DNA of 64,000 nucleotides from Planctomycetota bacterium (GCA_029259635.1 JAJDEU010000058.1:27768-91767), one strand, 5' to 3'; counted from the stretch's first letter, positions 8,223 to 17,380 are shown. The notes: generated from the letters alone by a model not told the origin. Translations and numbers: made by a program.

Positions 8223-8900
8223 CTAGGCCTCGGCGAGTCCCTCTCGGATGGCGTACAGCGTGAGTCCGACTCGATCGTGGATGTCGAGCTTGTTCATGAT
8301 GTTTGAACAATGGTTCTCAACCGTCTTCACACTTCGGTGGATGACCGCAGCGATCTCTTTCTTCGACATTCCGCGCGCGAGGTAACGCAACACTTCGACT
8401 TCGCGTCGGGTTAGATTCGAGCTCCTCGTATGCTCGCCCACAAGCTTCACTCCATCGGTATCCACCAGGAGTCGATCGCGAACTTCAGCCGAGAAACAGA
8501 CGCCGCCGTTCGCAACTTCATGGATCGCTCCCATGAGAGCTTCTTGCGGCTCACGCTTGGTTAGATAGCCGCGAGCCTTCACGGCGAGCGCCTCTTCGAC
8601 ATAGTGGTCGTGATAGAAGGCGGATAAGAAGATCACCTTGAGGTCCGGGCAAGTCTCCCGCATCTGCCGCGCCGCATCGAAGCAAATCGGCCCGGGCATA
8701 TCGATGTCCATGATCACGATGTCCGGGCACTCTGTAGTCGCGAGATTCAGCGCTTCTTCTGCATCGGCAGCTTCGGCGATCACACGGAGTCCCGGCTCAT
8801 TCGAGATCCCCTTTGCCAAGGCTGATCGCACCATGGCGTGATCATCAACCAACATCACGGATACGGTATCCATCGTCGATCCTTGAGAGAGTGTTTTCAT
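8223..8900 (-). CDS. NarL/FixJ-family response regulator
   Basis: A 225-residue two-component regulator. The N-terminal receiver has the acidic pocket in MLVDDHAMVR, the phospho-acceptor Asp65 in IVIMDIDMPG and the late Lys in YLTKREP. The C-terminal LuxR-type helix-turn-helix (about residues 160-222) reads LTRREVEVLRYLARG followed by KEIAAVIHRSVKTVENH. ATG at 8900 is used; an internal Met at residue 10 is an alternative. The gene starts 6 nt after the kinase-like gene and is surely co-transcribed with it. The partner lacks recognisable ATP-binding boxes, so phosphate may come from elsewhere. Confidence 0.93.
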   Translation of the reverse strand: MKTLSQGSTMDTVSVMLVDDHAMVRSALAKGISNEPGLRVIAEAADAEEALNLATTECPDIVIMDIDMPGPICFDAARQMRETCPDLKVIFLSAFYHDHYVEEALAVKARGYLTKREPQEALMGAIHEVANGGVCFSAEVRDRLLVDTDGVKLVGEHTRSSNLTRREVEVLRYLARGMSKKEIAAVIHRSVKTVENHCSNIMNKLDIHDRVGLTLYAIREGLAEA

Positions 8901-8906
8901 GGGCGA

Positions 8907-9959
8907 TTACTTCGTCTTCATCATATCGGCGATCACGGAAATTAGCCTAGAAACACCGAAGGGCTTATAGAGCAGGAGCGCTTGATCGTCCCCTCTCAAA
9001 AGAGCATTCAGGTGATTCGCAGTTGAACCATTGCTCCCGATAAAGGCCAGCATGAGGTCAGGGCGCAGCTTTCTAATGCGCGGATAATCTTCTTGCGGGT
9101 CGAGATTCGCCAGATTGATCGAGATGAGAGCAAGGTCGAATTTTCTGTCAGAGTGCTCGAGAAGCTCAAAGAGAGTCGCCGCGTCGGAAGCCGTGCTCGC
9201 ATCCGTCGCCCCCATCGTCGAGACGAGGAACGACCGGAGGAGGTCGTCGGGCTCGGCGACAATCACTCGCTCCAGACCGAGGCTCCGAACATTCGGATTG
9301 AAATCCTCGGAAGCGCTCGTGGGAAGAATGAGCTCCCACGCGCCGCTCAATCCGCGCAGTGAACCATTCATAGAATGCGCCAGGTGCACTAATTCTAGAG
9401 GGGCCGTTCGAGCTTCACCGGTGCAAGCGGGTGAACCGTCCACCCTTAGGATGGTCTCCGAATCTCGACTGGCTGCAGAGATCAGAACGACGCCAACATC
9501 CTCCAGCCTGTTTCCGATCGAGATCACGAGTCCGAGCAAAATTCGGAGTACGCGAACGGAATCACCTGTGGCCGTCAAGCCGACCGCGCGACTGTCCAGT
9601 TGAACGCTCACCTTTCGCGAAATGAGCTTCCGAACCAGTCGGACGGTGAGACGCAAGAGTGCGTCTAAGTCCAAGAGCTCCAGCGTTAAACTCGATTGGC
9701 TCGCCCTGGGATCGAGCAGTTTGACTAGCAAGCTAGCATCCTCCGCTGCGATACGAATCTCGTCTACATCCCTTCGAGCGGGGTCGTTGCGCGAGAGGAC
9801 TGCGCTCAGCTCATCCGAACACCCGAGAACGGTCGTCAACAAGTTGTTCAGGTCATGAGCAATCGCATCTCTCAGAAGAGAATAATCAACTCCGACTTCA
9901 TCTTCGTTCGTCATGGTCAGCGCGGCTTCGAAACTCTCGACCCGCGAGCGCCGCATCAT
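8907..9959 (-). CDS. Degenerate histidine-kinase/phosphotransferase-like protein with C-terminal pseudo-receiver
   Basis: A 350-residue soluble protein. Residues 25-90 form a DHp-like helical hairpin with a phospho-accepting His35 in IAHDLNNLLTTVLG, the motif of hybrid-kinase dimerisation domains. Residues 95-215 resemble an ATPase-type domain, but the N box (LRILLGLVISIGN) and glycine boxes are not intact, so ATP binding is doubtful. Residues 231-348 form a receiver fold keeping the acidic residues near 236-239 (VAEPDD) and Lys332 (YKPFG), while the phospho-acceptor position reads LALIS280IN, Ser instead of Asp. This suggests a ChpT-like phosphotransfer or scaffold role for the adjacent regulator. 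ATG at 9914 is an alternative start. Confidence 0.75.
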   Translation of the reverse strand: MMRRSRVESFEAALTMTNEDEVGVDYSLLRDAIAHDLNNLLTTVLGCSDELSAVLSRNDPARRDVDEIRIAAEDASLLVKLLDPRASQSSLTLELLDLDALLRLTVRLVRKLISRKVSVQLDSRAVGLTATGDSVRVLRILLGLVISIGNRLEDVGVVLISAASRDSETILRVDGSPACTGEARTAPLELVHLAHSMNGSLRGLSGAWELILPTSASEDFNPNVRSLGLERVIVAEPDDLLRSFLVSTMGATDASTASDAATLFELLEHSDRKFDLALISINLANLDPQEDYPRIRKLRPDLMLAFIGSNGSTANHLNALLRGDDQALLLYKPFGVSRLISVIADMMKTK

Positions 9960-10034
9960 AGCCCGACCAGCGCACTCCCGTGGAGCCGCTAGGCAAATAT
10001 CAGATCAGGCAGACCGCGCCACGAGAGCGCGGTG

Positions 10035-12170
10035 CTACTCGCCGATCCACGCTTCTGAAAGTAAGACACGCAGCACCGCTTGACGAATTCGGACGCGCCC
10101 CTCGATGAGAGCATCTCGGCGTTCATTTCCCGCGTTCCACGCATCTTCGCCCATGCCGACGATCTCTTTTAACCCGCGTTCCAGGTAGAGCCTTTCATTC
10201 AGATCCATCCCTTCGGCGACCCGAGCGGCATTCTCACCGCTCTTGGCCACAAGGGCGTGCATGATGTCGATGCTCGCGTCGTACCCGTCCCTCAATTTCG
10301 GGCGTCCGTCGAACCAGATAGCGACCAGAGAACGCGAGAGCTGCTGGCGATGCCGTACTCGCTCCAGCGACTCCCCCATTCGGGGATACCACTTCGCATG
10401 ATCCGCACCGTCGAGCGGAGGCCTAACCGTCGCGTCGTTCCACACCTTTTGGATATACGCCAAAGCATCGACGTCGGGCACCTCGAGTTCCACCGAACTC
10501 GACCAAACCTCAGCCAAGCTCATCCCTTGGTAGGCGTTTCCATCTCGATCGGAATAGGTGTGTGCGAAGAACTCGGTCTCCGCCAGTAGAACTCCCGAAG
10601 TCTTTAACTGAGAGAGGAGGACCGCGCGTGCGAGATCTTCGTCCGGCAGTTCCCCGCGGAGCAGCAGGCGAAGCTCCGTCGTCTTGTCTCGCTCTGCGGA
10701 AAGTTTCACGAGCTTTCGAGTCGCGGGTTCATAGTCCACGCGCCAGTGCTTCTCGGCCACGTGATCACGCACGATTTTTCTATCGAACGCATCCCACAGG
10801 CGATCCCCTGGACCAATCTGACGACGCTTCGGTCCACCCCCGAAAACTTTGGCATCGTGCGCGTCGAATACCGTGCGGGAATCGAGCTCTTCCAACGGAA
10901 CCGGCGCTCTTCCGCTCCAAAGCCGGACCAACTCGACTTGGGGAGCACCCGAAGAGAGCGCGGCCTCTCGACACTCCGCCATCAACGTCTTGCGTTCGCG
11001 TCCTCTCAGCTCACCGACTTTCTCTAGCAAGTCTTCCAGTGCTTCACCGTCGAGCACAATCGCCGGTTCCGAAACCTCGGCGACCTCAGGAACCGGCTGA
11101 ACCTCCACAGCCAAGGTCCGCGGCTCAAAGGCACCGAACTGCTCAAGCACTCCTTCGAACAGAGCGCGCAAACCGTAATCCGTACCCGTCAGATTGCGCT
11201 GTCGGTAGATCGCCTGTGTTCGGAGTCGCTTGAGACGGAAAGTCTCGCGCCAACTGGTGAGAAACTCGTCGAGTTTATCCGGAGACGGAAGCCGATCACG
11301 CAGCAGGTCGGGATTCGAGTCGGCCGAGAGCCAGAGCGCGTGTAGTTCGAGGACATCGCCAAAGTGCGCAGCGAGATCCGGCTTAGGCAATAGATAGACC
11401 GCTGCGTAGGTCTCGACGATCTCGCGCGAAACCCGAACTTGCTCGAAGATCTCGCGAACTCGCTGATTCACCTCGTCGAGCGACAAGAGCTCCACCGACT
11501 CGGCCGAGTCCAGCTGATCGTTGACGTAGAACAAGACCGCTCGTGCGTCCGTCTCGGTAAGTACGTGCTCCTCATTGGCGGCCAAATAGTCGAAGAGCGA
11601 GACCTCGGAGAAGACCTGTCCCTCACTGTTTGAATAGGCTCGCGAGAGTGCCGCGTTCTCGTTCAGGAAAGCGCCAGAATCCAGCCGTCGACTCAACTCA
11701 GCAAGAGTGAAATCCAAGCCCGGCGAGCGCCCCTTGACCGCGTCGCGAAAGACACGCTCGGGATCGCGTAGCTCGCCATGTCGAATCAGTCGGCGAGTTC
11801 CAAAGTCATAGCTCCACAACCGCGGATCGACCTCAAGACTGAGCGCGGTCTTGAGAGCCTGAGCCTCGGGCGACTCTGGCGCGAGTCGTTGACGTTTGCC
11901 ACCGGGATTGAAAAAGGGCTTCGGTCCGGCCGTCGGCCAGTAGCCGTGATCGATTTCGATCTGATTCGCCACGTAGAGAATCAGCGCGTTCTGGCTTGTA
12001 TTGAGGGCCTCGGTCTCAGACCGATACCACTCCGCGACTTCACTGCGCTCGCTTGGCGTCAACTGCTCCCAAACCTCGACGAGCTTTTCGTCGGTGTAAG
12101 CCTGAGCGGAGAGCACAGCTGACTGTGCGACGAACAGAGCCACGAGCAGGTAATAGCTGAGCGTGCGCAT
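10035..12170 (-). CDS. Secreted protein of unknown function made of two diverged large repeats
   Basis: A 711-residue exported protein; the start at 12170 gives a clean signal (MRTLSYYLLVALFVAQSAVLSAQA), with ATG 12176 as alternative. No known domain is recognised. The N- and C-terminal halves match in order: FFNPGGKRQRLAP vs VFGGGPKRRQIGP; LWSYDFGTRRLIRH vs HWRVDYEPATRKLVKL; AYSNSEGQVF...VSLFDYL vs TYSDRDGNAY...MSLAEVW; then ARAVLFYVND vs ALAYIQKVWND. The offset is about 350 residues, so the protein is an ancient tandem duplication of a mostly helical module. A Pro/Val/Glu-rich linker (VEVQPVPEVAEVSEPA) joins the halves. It is a single gene in divergent orientation to recQ. Confidence 0.8.
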   Translation of the reverse strand: MRTLSYYLLVALFVAQSAVLSAQAYTDEKLVEVWEQLTPSERSEVAEWYRSETEALNTSQNALILYVANQIEIDHGYWPTAGPKPFFNPGGKRQRLAPESPEAQALKTALSLEVDPRLWSYDFGTRRLIRHGELRDPERVFRDAVKGRSPGLDFTLAELSRRLDSGAFLNENAALSRAYSNSEGQVFSEVSLFDYLAANEEHVLTETDARAVLFYVNDQLDSAESVELLSLDEVNQRVREIFEQVRVSREIVETYAAVYLLPKPDLAAHFGDVLELHALWLSADSNPDLLRDRLPSPDKLDEFLTSWRETFRLKRLRTQAIYRQRNLTGTDYGLRALFEGVLEQFGAFEPRTLAVEVQPVPEVAEVSEPAIVLDGEALEDLLEKVGELRGRERKTLMAECREAALSSGAPQVELVRLWSGRAPVPLEELDSRTVFDAHDAKVFGGGPKRRQIGPGDRLWDAFDRKIVRDHVAEKHWRVDYEPATRKLVKLSAERDKTTELRLLLRGELPDEDLARAVLLSQLKTSGVLLAETEFFAHTYSDRDGNAYQGMSLAEVWSSSVELEVPDVDALAYIQKVWNDATVRPPLDGADHAKWYPRMGESLERVRHRQQLSRSLVAIWFDGRPKLRDGYDASIDIMHALVAKSGENAARVAEGMDLNERLYLERGLKEIVGMGEDAWNAGNERRDALIEGRVRIRQAVLRVLLSEAWIGE

Positions 12171-12315
12171 ATGCATGGGAAGAATAGACGCGGGTGAAGA
12201 GCGAGTCACTCTTCGAGCGCGCGCCGCCGCTCCGAGCGCTCCCGATTACCCCTCTTAAATTAGGCTGCTTAGCGAGTTGGAGGTGACCAAACGATCCTGT
12301 TAGCCTTGTGTCAGA

Positions 12316-14202
12316 GTGGCCGTCCGACGCAAACAGAGGAGAACTGGTCGCCGCCGGGGAGACAAAGTGGATGCCCGACTGAGGGAGCTCCTCAGAGAAC
12401 GATTCGGGCACGCTGATTTTCGGGGTCGCCAACAAGAAGCCGTGAGCGCTGTCATGGCCGGCCGCGACGTGCTCCTGATGAGCCCGACCGGCTCCGGCAA
12501 ATCGCTGACCTATCAGTTGCCCGCGTTGGCCCTTGAGGGACTCGTCCTCGTGGTCAGTCCCCTGATCGCATTGATGAAGGACCAAGTCGATGCTCTACAA
12601 GCCAAGGGCATCGCCGCGCGAGCGCTCAACTCCAGCCTGACGATCAAGCAGCAAGACGAAACCGTGCGAGCGGCGATTGCCGGAGAGCTCGACCTCCTCT
12701 ACGTCACGCCCGAAAGGTTTCGAACCGCAAAGTTTCAAGCCATCGAGAGCCAGCTCTCCATCGCGAGAATCGCGATCGACGAAGCGCACTGCATCAGCCA
12801 GTGGGGTCACGACTTTCGCCCCGACTATTCGAAGTTAGGTGAGTACCGCAAGCGACTGGGCAATCCGCCTGTGATTGCGATGACGGCAACGGCGACGAAG
12901 AAGGTCATTAAGGATGTCTCCAGCTCTTTGAATCTGAACAAGCCCCTCATCCTGCGTGCGGGCATCGAGCGCAAGAACTTGTTCATGGCTTGTACACGCG
13001 TCCGGACAGTGGATGAGAAGGTGCCGACAATCGCTTCGCGCATTGCCGAAATCGGCGGCCCCGGAATCGTCTACTCCGCGGTGATCAAGGATTTAGAAGC
13101 GCTGCGCGATTCACTGCGTGAGCTCGGCGTGCCGTCGCTCGTCTACCACGGCAAGCTGCAGACAGCCGAACGACGCGGCATGCAGGATGCTTTCATGGCC
13201 GCTGAAGATGGTGTCGTGCTCGCAACGAATGCGTTCGGAATGGGCGTCGACAAGGCGGATATTCGCTTCGTCATCCACGCGCAGATTCCCGGCACCCTGG
13301 AGAACTGGGCACAAGAGATCGGGCGAGCGGGACGGGACGGTGAAAACGCGTGGTGCGAGCTCTTGTATCTCGAGGAAGACCTCGCGATCCAGCAGAGCTT
13401 CATCGAGTGGCAGAATCCCGACCTGGCCTATCTCATGAAGGTCTACGAGACGATTCGCAATTGGGGCGACCGCGTTCAGGCCAAGGACTTCGACGACCTG
13501 CGGCAAGAAGTGGGCTTGGAGACGAAAGCCGATCAGCGTTTGTCGCTGTGCATGCGCTGGCTCGGAATGTTGGGCGCCATCGAGGGCAGCCTGTCCGATC
13601 ACAGCCTGCGGATAAGCCACCCATTGGATCCCGACGACTTGCCCGAGTACCTGAAGAGCGGCAAGAAGCTCGAGATGGATCTGAAAGCGCTCTATCGCAT
13701 GATGCGTTTCGCGAAGAGCCGCAAGGTTTGCCGCCGCGTTTTGTTAGCGCGCTATTTCGATCTGCGCGATCCGCACGGAAACTGCGGCGCCTGCGACAAT
13801 TGCGTGAACGCGACGAAGTGGCGCCATGCGGAGCTCGAACCTCGAGCGGGAGTGGGGCCCATCACGTTCGACGGTGTCGCCGAACCAGAAGCGCCCGTGC
13901 GGAGACGCTCCAAAAAGACAGCGCGCAAGCCCAGTAAGAAGGCGACCCGCAAATCGCGCGGATCAAATCGCAGAGTGAGCGCAAATTCAGAGCAGGGCGG
14001 CGAACAAACAGCGGACGGTGACCAAGTTCGCAAGCCCGGCCGAAGACGGGGTCGGCGCAAGAAGAAGGCGAGCCGTCAAGAAGCCGATCGCCCTCAAGCG
14101 AGTAGCGCGGAAGCTACGTCCGCACCCAAGAAGAAGAAGAAGAAGAAGAAGCGACCGAGGCGTCGTCGAAGGAAACCGCCCGCATCATCGGGCGACCAAT
14201 AG
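12316..14202 (+). CDS. recQ: RecQ-family ATP-dependent DNA helicase
   Basis: A 628-residue superfamily-2 3'-5' DNA helicase used in recombination and fork repair. Visible are Walker A SPTGSGKS (Lys62), DEAH box IDEAHCISQWGHDFRPD (about 155-171), motif VI QEIGRAGRDG, and the zinc-binding cysteines CRRVLLARYFD...NCGACDNC (about 472-500). The HRDC domain is absent. Instead, residues from about 520 form a low-complexity tail of Lys, Arg and Ser ending in runs of lysine and arginine, likely a non-specific DNA-binding tail. GTG at 12316 gives an extra basic N-terminus (MAVRRKQRRTGRRRGDK); a second GTG at 12367 is possible. Convergent with apbE. Confidence 0.93.
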   Translation: MAVRRKQRRTGRRRGDKVDARLRELLRERFGHADFRGRQQEAVSAVMAGRDVLLMSPTGSGKSLTYQLPALALEGLVLVVSPLIALMKDQVDALQAKGIAARALNSSLTIKQQDETVRAAIAGELDLLYVTPERFRTAKFQAIESQLSIARIAIDEAHCISQWGHDFRPDYSKLGEYRKRLGNPPVIAMTATATKKVIKDVSSSLNLNKPLILRAGIERKNLFMACTRVRTVDEKVPTIASRIAEIGGPGIVYSAVIKDLEALRDSLRELGVPSLVYHGKLQTAERRGMQDAFMAAEDGVVLATNAFGMGVDKADIRFVIHAQIPGTLENWAQEIGRAGRDGENAWCELLYLEEDLAIQQSFIEWQNPDLAYLMKVYETIRNWGDRVQAKDFDDLRQEVGLETKADQRLSLCMRWLGMLGAIEGSLSDHSLRISHPLDPDDLPEYLKSGKKLEMDLKALYRMMRFAKSRKVCRRVLLARYFDLRDPHGNCGACDNCVNATKWRHAELEPRAGVGPITFDGVAEPEAPVRRRSKKTARKPSKKATRKSRGSNRRVSANSEQGGEQTADGDQVRKPGRRRGRRKKKASRQEADRPQASSAEATSAPKKKKKKKKRPRRRRRKPPASSGDQ

Positions 14203-14217
14203 TTGGCGCTAGCTGCC

Positions 14218-15264
14218 CTACTTCGATAATCCGGATGAGACGTGCGTATCGCCATTCATATCGACAAGCAGAGCTTCAACGCGCGGAATCTTTTCGATCA
14301 AGGCGAGCCCCTGCGAGGGTCCTAAAACGCACATTGCAGTTGCAATCGCGTCGCAAAAGGCTGCGTCAGGTCCGGTGACCGTTGCACTCATGCAGCCTGT
14401 TGATGGATAGCCGGTGCGCGGGTCCAAGATGTGGTGAAAGCGCTCGCCATCTCGCTCGAAGAAGCGCTCATAATCGCCGGAGGTCATCACGCAGGTATTC
14501 GAGAGCGGGATGACAGCAAGCAGCTTGCTCGGTTCGCGCGGATGACGAATCGCGATCTCCCAGAGCTTGCCGAACTCGCGGCCCAACGCCTTCAGGTCGC
14601 CGCCGGCATTGACGAGCGCGTGCTTCATTTCACGGCCCTGAATCACAGCCATTGCGCAGTCAACTCCGTAGCCCTTGGCAATTCCGCCGAGACCGATGCG
14701 CATACCAGCGGGCAGGTCTACGGTCGAGTCCTCCAAGTTCACCGTCACTTTGCGATAATCCACAAGCTGAATGGCTTCCGCAATTCGACTCGCGCTGGGA
14801 ATCACAGGAGGGTCCGCCTTGAAGTCCCAGAGCTTTCCCGCCCCCGCGTAAGTGATGTCAAAGGCGCCTCCAGTGAGCTCTCCGATTTCGAGCCCGCGCT
14901 GAATCAGTGTCGCCAGCTCACGCGGAACCTTATACGGACCCGTCCCTGCAGCGTCATTCAGATCCGTCAGCGGAGAAGCCCGCCAGTCCGTCATCATGTC
15001 TTCCACGCGCTGAAGCTCGGCAACAGCCTCGTCAATGACCTGCCCTAGCTTGTCCCGATCCGTTCCGAGAACCTTGAGCAACAGTTCCGTGCCCATCACA
15101 CCGAGCTCGCGCTCGGCAAGGATCCATTCATAGCCCGCGCTCTCGGCGTTCGCCGGCTCCTGTGCTTGCCTCGCGTTCCCTAGTTGAGCGAGTAAGACCG
15201 GAACGAGAACTAGGACGAGAAGCACTCGACAGAGTAAGCCTCGCCAGACGGGATTCACGCCCAT
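14218..15264 (-). CDS. apbE: FAD:protein FMN transferase (ApbE)
   Basis: A 348-residue exported enzyme that transfers FMN from FAD onto Thr/Ser of extracytoplasmic proteins. It has an N-terminal signal/anchor (about residues 8-27), then family motifs GGIAKGYGVD, NAGGDLKALG, HHILDPRTGYPS and CDAIATAMCVLG. The start ATG at 15264 overlaps the thioredoxin stop (TGATG), indicating translational coupling; a GTG 3 nt upstream is also in frame. It is the last gene of a four-gene unit with thioredoxin, DUF3570 and DUF4266. No classical flavinylation target such as an NqrC- or RnfG-like protein is present, so the FMN acceptor is unknown and may be one of the neighbours. Confidence 0.93.
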   Translation of the reverse strand: MGVNPVWRGLLCRVLLVLVLVPVLLAQLGNARQAQEPANAESAGYEWILAERELGVMGTELLLKVLGTDRDKLGQVIDEAVAELQRVEDMMTDWRASPLTDLNDAAGTGPYKVPRELATLIQRGLEIGELTGGAFDITYAGAGKLWDFKADPPVIPSASRIAEAIQLVDYRKVTVNLEDSTVDLPAGMRIGLGGIAKGYGVDCAMAVIQGREMKHALVNAGGDLKALGREFGKLWEIAIRHPREPSKLLAVIPLSNTCVMTSGDYERFFERDGERFHHILDPRTGYPSTGCMSATVTGPDAAFCDAIATAMCVLGPSQGLALIEKIPRVEALLVDMNGDTHVSSGLSK

Positions 15265-15800
15265 CACTGCGAGTATTCTCCCCAGTCATCGGGAGCATGA
15301 TGCCCGAGATAGAGCGTCTCCCTATCTCTGCCGACGATGACGATCGTAGGCGTTCCCGTCACCTCATAGCGACGAGTTAGAGCCAGGTCGCGATCGCGCA
15401 CCTGCGAATAGGTCAGCTTGAACTGCTTCACAATGGCATCTACCTCCGCGTCATCGACCATATCGTCTGGACCCGAGATGACTCCTACGTAGTCGATCTT
15501 GCCCTGATAATTCTCGGCCGCAGCGTTCAGCGCGGGAAACTCGGCCCGGCAGGACGCGCACCAGGTCTGCCAGAACACGAAAGCGACCCGACGTCCGGAC
15601 GCCAAGGCGCCATCTATGTCGAGCTCGGTGCCCTCTATGTCCTTCAGAATCCATCGCGACTCCAGTGCTTGCGCGTTCATTAATTCTGGGGGTAACGGGC
15701 AGACCCCATCCTCGCAAGTGTCGCCATTCGCCGAATCAAGCGCAGGCGTTGCGACACAACCACAGAGCATCACCACCAAGAGCAGGGCTAGACTTCGCAT
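15264..15800 (-). CDS. TlpA/redoxin-like thioredoxin lipoprotein
   Basis: A 178-residue membrane-anchored thiol-disulfide protein. The lipobox VMLCGC places the lipidated Cys at about residue 15. A second Cys pair (TCEDGVC) follows soon after, then the thioredoxin active site FWQTWCASCRAE (Cys81, Cys84) and the cis-Pro loop VTGTPTIVIV. ATG at 15800 is preferred to the upstream GTG. It overlaps apbE by one base and lies 31 bp after the DUF3570 gene, so it is in the same operon. It probably reduces or oxidises cysteines of a periplasmic partner; the CxC-ended DUF4266 protein is the obvious candidate, as inference. Confidence 0.88.
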   Translation of the reverse strand: MRSLALLLVVMLCGCVATPALDSANGDTCEDGVCPLPPELMNAQALESRWILKDIEGTELDIDGALASGRRVAFVFWQTWCASCRAEFPALNAAAENYQGKIDYVGVISGPDDMVDDAEVDAIVKQFKLTYSQVRDRDLALTRRYEVTGTPTIVIVGRDRETLYLGHHAPDDWGEYSQ

Positions 15801-15831
15801 AAAAATCACCTTCGAAACAGAGACTCACCAA

Positions 15832-17046
15832 TTACAAGCCCCGCTCCCAGCCAATGCTGAAGACGAGTTGATCTAGGCCATCGCTCCTCAAGATGTAGTC
15901 GAGGCCGACATCCATCGACCGAGTCGCATTGTTTCGCTTGATGAACTTCACGCCGAATAGATTGGAACTGAAATCGCCCAAGTCAGAATCTTGAGTTCGG
16001 TCACCCGGCTCACCTCGATAGTTCTCGTAGAAGGCATCTGCCGCAGTTTGAGTGTAGAAACGGTACCGCGGTCGGAAGCGCCACTTCGCGCCCATCGATG
16101 CTTCGTAGGCCGGTTCGATCGCGAAGCTCGTAATGCCCCAATCGTCCTGGTAGATCCGACCGCCAAGCTCGATCGAGTGCCCTGGCCCAAGACGGCCTCG
16201 AACTCGGCCGAAGAGCGCAAACCGAGAGCGGGAGTCGGGAAGAATCTCGATGCCATCCAACCCCTGCGCTCCGTTCTCGAACGGGATCGTCGGATTGACG
16301 GCGACACTCTCATCGACAACGAAGTTATAGGGTGTCTCTAGGAATCCCGTTTGGTGGGCAACGGTGACTCCAAACTCGCCGTGGGTTCGCGGCGAAAGGA
16401 TCTGGTACCACTTGACCGTTCCCGAGAAGGACGTGCGGTTGTCGGAGCCTTGATCTTGCCCCATCGAGGCCGAGGTTCCGCGGATCAACTTGAGCTGATC
16501 GAAGTACGCGTTCACGCTGGTTGTGACTCTCGAATCGCCATCCGGCGCTTCGACGGCAAGCGCACCGCCCAAACCGATGGAAGTGTAGTCGTACTCGGTA
16601 CTGAAACTCAGGTTGCCCGATAGATCGGAGCGCGGGGAAGCCGAGTAGCGGACTCCCAAATCGAGTCCGAAGTAATTATCGCCGCTCGCGCCAGATTGGG
16701 CGGAGAAACCGCTCAGTCGATCAATCGATGCCGACGAAACATTGTCGTACGAAAAGGTGATCGAGTAGCCGGTGTCTTCCGTGACCTGCCGATCAAAAAT
16801 GATTACCGGCTCGATGACGGTCAGGCTCTCGTCGACGAAGGGATTGCCACTGCCGGAGTCCGCCACGTCGAAGAAGCCGAGCCGATAACTCACGCTGCCT
16901 TGGCCGGGCTTGAGTTTTCCGCTGGAGGTGGCGGGAACCGCGCTTTCCTCGCCCCCGTCCTGAGCACTAGCATCCGGCGCCAGTGCGCCGAGAATCAGAA
17001 CCAGAAACGGAAGCGTCCGGTGAGCACATTTTAGTAGCACCCGCAT
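15832..17046 (-). CDS. DUF3570 family outer-membrane beta-barrel protein
   Basis: A 404-residue exported protein. The signal peptide ends near residue 29 (DASAQDG). The body is an alternating-pattern beta-barrel with many aromatic-ended strands (SVSYRLGFFDV, GYSITFSYDNVSSAS, SLSFSTEYDY type) and closes with LVFSIGWERGL, a typical outer-membrane C-terminus. N-terminal KLKPGQGSVSYRLGFFDV and the repeated DxxSSAS motif match my recollection of DUF3570. It overlaps the end of the DUF4266 gene by 16 bp and precedes the thioredoxin gene, so all three are coupled. It could be an export pore or sink for the lipoprotein pair. Confidence 0.85.
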   Translation of the reverse strand: MRVLLKCAHRTLPFLVLILGALAPDASAQDGGEESAVPATSSGKLKPGQGSVSYRLGFFDVADSGSGNPFVDESLTVIEPVIIFDRQVTEDTGYSITFSYDNVSSASIDRLSGFSAQSGASGDNYFGLDLGVRYSASPRSDLSGNLSFSTEYDYTSIGLGGALAVEAPDGDSRVTTSVNAYFDQLKLIRGTSASMGQDQGSDNRTSFSGTVKWYQILSPRTHGEFGVTVAHQTGFLETPYNFVVDESVAVNPTIPFENGAQGLDGIEILPDSRSRFALFGRVRGRLGPGHSIELGGRIYQDDWGITSFAIEPAYEASMGAKWRFRPRYRFYTQTAADAFYENYRGEPGDRTQDSDLGDFSSNLFGVKFIKRNNATRSMDVGLDYILRSDGLDQLVFSIGWERGL

Positions 17047-17246
17047 CCTCCACCAGCGCTCGAGCCAATTCCTCCGGCGCTACCTTCCATCGAATAGAAG
17101 ACCTTCTGGTGAAAGTGGGACTCGGTCCCGGAGCCGCTCAGATCCATCACGGGATCTTGAAAGGCGCCCTTCTCGTAGAATTCGACGGTGTTGCACGCGG
17201 AGAGGGAGGCGAGAAGTGCAGCAAGTGTCAGAAGTCGGATTTTCAT
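17031..17246 (-). CDS. DUF4266 mini-lipoprotein ending in a GGGCGCY motif
   Basis: A 71-residue lipoprotein. MKIRLLTLAALLASLSAC is a lipoprotein signal with the lipid Cys at residue 18. A short mature part contains a conserved-looking YEKGAFQDPVMDL segment and a His (HFHQK), then a Gly/Ser stretch ending GGGCGCY. The start at 17246 is chosen because the upstream in-frame residues would spoil the signal. It is the first gene of the redox cassette and overlaps the DUF3570 gene by 16 bp. The terminal CxC is a candidate for metal binding or disulfide exchange with the neighbouring thioredoxin; function unproven. Confidence 0.8.
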   Translation of the reverse strand: MKIRLLTLAALLASLSACNTVEFYEKGAFQDPVMDLSGSGTESHFHQKVFYSMEGSAGGIGSSAGGGCGCY

Positions 17247-17380
17247 TAAGTAAGGCGGTAGAGCGGTCATGCAGAGATCGAGAGGGCGCATCAATTATCG
17301 ACGAGGCCATCTCCATCGGCTCATTACGACCCGTTAATCGAGAGCCCGCCCGACTCGGCCCCAAGCTTGCCGCTTCGCGA

